Positions 32,662-34,848 of a DNA stretch of 34,848 nucleotides are shown piece after piece. The DNA lies in the NCBI GenBank assembly GCA_002728675.1, contig PBVL01000173.1, positions 1 to 34,848 of the forward strand, written 5' to 3'. The stretch's first letter is position 1. The number at the start of each line of letters is the position of its first letter. A model generated the notes under the pieces. It ran no database searches. It was not told where the DNA came from and saw nothing but the letters and a program-made list of their open reading frames with translations. The position numbers were made by a program, and so were the translations under genes. This DNA is from Gammaproteobacteria bacterium. GTDB taxonomy: Bacteria > Pseudomonadota > Gammaproteobacteria > Pseudomonadales > Azotimanducaceae.

Positions 32662-33441
32662 ATGGCCTACGCCCAGATCAAAGTCGAACACCATGACAAG
32701 GTGGGCATCATCACCCTCAACGCACCCGAGGTCCTGAACGCGCTGTCTTCGGACATGGTCGCGGAGTTGTCGCAGGCGCTGGACGAGGTGCTTGCGAGCG
32801 ACGCCAGGTGCCTGCTGTTGACAGGCGAGGGGCGCGGATTCTGTGCGGGCGCCAATCTTCAGACCCGCGGCAAGGAAGGCGGACCGACGCCCGTTGGCTC
32901 TGTGCTCGAGACGCACTACCACCCGATCCTGAACCGTATCCGGCAGATGGACATCCCAATGGTGGCCGCGGTGAACGGGCCCGCGGTGGGCGTCGGCATG
33001 AGCTTTGCGGTCATCGCCGACATCGTGGTTGCGGCGAAGAGCGCCTACTTCCTGCAGGCCTTTGCGCGCATTGGCCTCGTGCCTGACGGGGGCGCCACGT
33101 ACTATCTGCCCCGCATGATCGGCTGGAGCCGGGCGCTGGAACTGTCGCTGCTCGCCGAGAAGCTGCCCGCGGAGAAGGCTGAGGACTGGGGCCTCGTGAA
33201 CCGGGTTGTGGACGACGCTGACCTCATGCCGGAAGCGCTTGCCATCGCAACCAAGCTTGCAAATGGACCCTACTCACTTGGCCTCATCCGCAAAGCCTAC
33301 TGGGAGTCCCAGCGCAATTCCTATGAAGGCCAACTGCAGCTCGAGGCGGACCTGCAACGTCAGGCGGGCTCATCGAAAGACAACCAGGAAGGTGTACTCG
33401 CCTTCCTCGAGAAGCGCGACGCGAAGTTCACCGGGGAGTGA
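32662..33441 (+). CDS. Enoyl-CoA hydratase/isomerase (crotonase family, PaaG-like)
   Basis: A 259-residue crotonase-fold enzyme acting on acyl-CoA thioesters. F-C-A-G-A-N-L at 60-66 and N-G-P-A-V-G-V-G at 105-112 form the oxyanion hole that holds the thioester. The acid position carries D142 in G-L-V-P-D-G-G instead of Glu, as in PaaG-type isomerases (ring 1,2-epoxyphenylacetyl-CoA isomerase and relatives), which suggests isomerase activity. The C-terminal helices and length are normal. AGGGAG at 32650-32655 sets ATG 32662; a TTG-started longer form is unlikely. No paa genes are adjacent, so the role in phenylacetate breakdown is not shown. Confidence 0.9.
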   Translation: MAYAQIKVEHHDKVGIITLNAPEVLNALSSDMVAELSQALDEVLASDARCLLLTGEGRGFCAGANLQTRGKEGGPTPVGSVLETHYHPILNRIRQMDIPMVAAVNGPAVGVGMSFAVIADIVVAAKSAYFLQAFARIGLVPDGGATYYLPRMIGWSRALELSLLAEKLPAEKAEDWGLVNRVVDDADLMPEALAIATKLANGPYSLGLIRKAYWESQRNSYEGQLQLEADLQRQAGSSKDNQEGVLAFLEKRDAKFTGE

Positions 33442-33518
33442 GACCCCGGCATGGTTGAGCACGAACCGACAGGGATCTAAACGACCCGATTCTGAGCGAA
33501 GACACCCTCGGTGATCTG

Positions 33519-34618
33519 ATGCAAAAGGAACTCATCGAGCGTTTGGCAGCGCGTTGGTCGGCGAGATCACCGTTCACCATTGCCAATGCTGCCTCAGCGC
33601 CGTTCTTCGGTACGGCTGGTAAGTGGGATCTGCCGCGCGGAGTCGAACCAAAACGCGAACTGCTGTATCTCGCTGTCGGGATTCCCGACGCGCACTCGCT
33701 CCCCCAAGCAGCGGTCATGGCGGCCGCGAACAAGGTCCCGTCGCCAACCAGGCGATGTCGCGCTGCGTTACGGGTTTGGTCAGGGACCAACGGGGCTCCG
33801 CGACTGGCTCGCGGTACGCCGCACGGAAACAGAGAGCTTCGAGGTCACGGGCGACTGGTTCCAGATGACCAATGGTTCCTCCGGCGCCATCGACCTCATC
33901 GTGCGCTCACTTGTGAATCCGGGAGACGTGATCATCGCGGAGAGCCCGACCTACATGGGCACACTGCACAACTTTCGCGGCGTAACAGGCGGACGTCCGT
34001 TTCGCGCCGATGGACCACGAGGGGCTCGATACGAATGCGCTCGGGCGTTTGCTGAACGATCTCGCACGGGAGAGAAAGCGGGTCCGGCTGATCTACACGA
34101 TCTCAGCGTTCCACAACCCAACGGGACTCACGCTGTCCGCTGCCCGGAGGGAAGCCCTGCTGGAGCTGGCGTACGAACACGACGCGATCGTGCTGGATGA
34201 TGAGGCCTACCGGGACCTCCATTTCGAGGCGCCGCCGCCACGCGCGCTCTCCGCCATGGCGGAAGGCTGGGGGGTGATCACCACCGGGACGTTCTCCAAG
34301 ACTGTCGCCACCGGCATCCGGGTCGACTGGATTCATGCGCGTCCGGAACTGCTCGGCCTGTTCGGGCGGATGCGCTTCGCGATGGGTCAAAACCAACTTG
34401 GCTTGCACATCGTCACCGAGTTCCTGCTGGATGGCGGCTTCGAGCCACACCTCGAGAAGGTGCGCGGCATCTACCAAAAGAAACGCGACTTACTGCACGC
34501 CGCCCTGAAGCAGGAAGTCAGCGACTTCATGGACTGGACGGAGTCTGAAGGCGGGGTCAACCATATTTTAGCCCCTCTACAGCCCTTTATTTCCGTTGGT
34601 TTCAAGGCATCTGAATGA
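33519..34618 (+). pseudogene. PLP-dependent aminotransferase (class I/II), frameshifted twice and 3'-altered
   Basis: A fold-type I aminotransferase of the 2-aminoadipate/MocR-domain group. Three frames join into one protein: L-A-V-G-I-P-D-A-H-S-L at the start, A-L-R-Y-G-F-G-Q-G-P-T-G-L-R after a shift near 33738, and P-M-D-H-E-G-L-D after a second shift near 33991. Active-site signs are A-F-H-N-P-T-G-L, V-L-D-D-E-A-Y, and the PLP lysine in G-T-F-S-K-T-V-A-T-G-I-R. Removing one base at each site gives 365 codons. The C-terminus departs from the family after E-S-E-G-G (about 34553): instead of the usual W-x-x-L-P region it reads V-N-H-I-L-A-P-L-Q and stops at 34618 in AT-richer sequence. So the gene is broken at its 3' end as well. 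Confidence 0.75.
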
Positions 34619-34848
34619 CCACATTGGCCATTTGTGTGACCAGTTTGTGTTACCAACAAATAGATTGGGCCTAAAGAACACAGCTAGCGTGACTGACACT
34701 CCATGAAGGTTCCTGAAACGCCTAGTCTCTTAAAGCGTAACGCGCCTCATAACCGGCATAGGCAATAAGAGCTCACGCCACTAACTGCCCAAGCCTTTAG
34801 ATTATTGGTTGGAATTGGCTCATGTCATTTGCTATGCGGGTAAATTCG
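34556..34848. other. AT-richer terminal segment with no recognisable gene
   Basis: From about 34556 to the right edge the base composition falls to roughly 46% G+C against about 64% elsewhere, and the aminotransferase homology ends at the same place. I see no conserved coding frame in it. It contains a close direct repeat (34631-34654). It may be a mobile-element end, a foreign segment or a chimeric join. Confidence 0.55.
34631..34654. repeat. Direct repeat TTTGTGTnACC, 13-bp period
   Basis: TTTGTGTGACC (34631-34641) and TTTGTGTTACC (34644-34654) differ at one base and are two bases apart. Short tandem repeats of this kind occur at recombinase or transposase binding sites, but a role here is speculative. 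Confidence 0.45.

Overview
The window is GC-rich (roughly 64% by eye) and densely packed, with short gaps and frequent start/stop overlaps. It looks like an uncultured, probably marine or soil, gammaproteobacterium. The reasons are a TonB-dependent receptor, SirB1, TrhO and YjgN-type housekeeping genes, together with many enzymes of lipid, steroid-like or xenobiotic breakdown: three luciferase-like monooxygenases, acyl-CoA dehydrogenase, SDR, epoxide hydrolase, DUF35/thiolase pair, phytanoyl-CoA dioxygenase and enoyl-CoA hydratase. The taxonomic call is inference from gene families. No tRNA, rRNA or CRISPR array was seen. Both ends are cut: the first gene has no 5' end, and the last ~290 bases lose homology and become AT-richer.

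Layout. 1-3327 (+): TonB-dependent receptor tail, two LLM flavin oxidoreductases and a zinc-ribbon protein. 8398-3350 (-): acyl-CoA dehydrogenase, SDR, MMPL/RND exporter and a third LLM enzyme, converging on the first unit at a hairpin. 8603-9739 (+): epoxide hydrolase. 11463-9740 (-): an unknown conserved protein, a UGSC-family selenoprotein read through an in-frame TGA, and a VOC-family remnant. 13651-11580 (-): YjgN and an M48 protease. 14368-14033 (-): small secreted protein with a clear intrinsic terminator. 14604-15466 (+): OmpR/CadC-type regulator preceded by six CTGC motifs in ~11-bp phase. 15543-18338 (+): nitroreductase, TrhO and a PrpF-like isomerase. 20740-18343 (-): nitroreductase, thiolase-like aldolase, a 20-codon coupled mini-ORF and a DUF35 protein. 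20867-23632: SirB1 (+), a kinase-like phosphotransferase (-) and a phytanoyl-CoA dioxygenase (+). 26815-23655 (-): unknown membrane protein, PLP-dependent dehydratase and PhzF-like isomerase. 26998-31202 (+): membrane-anchored hydrolase and a DUF5916 outer-membrane protein. 31966-31226 (-): single-span protein of unknown role. 32012 to the end (+): P-loop protein, enoyl-CoA hydratase and a broken aminotransferase.

The strongest biological find is the UGSC selenoprotein. The coding frame stays open and family-like on both sides of a TGA, the motif reads Sec-Gly-Ser-Cys, and a hairpin resembling a bacterial SECIS sits just downstream. Its operon partner is a conserved protein of unknown function.

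Caution. Six genes carry apparent single-base indels (near 489, 6612, 8084, 15089, 25749, 26335, 33738 and 33991). Four of these look like one G or C lost from a GGG/CCC run. This pattern suits unpolished sequence better than independent gene decay. One in-frame TAG (3205-3207) in the zinc-ribbon gene is a substitution and is therefore different in kind.
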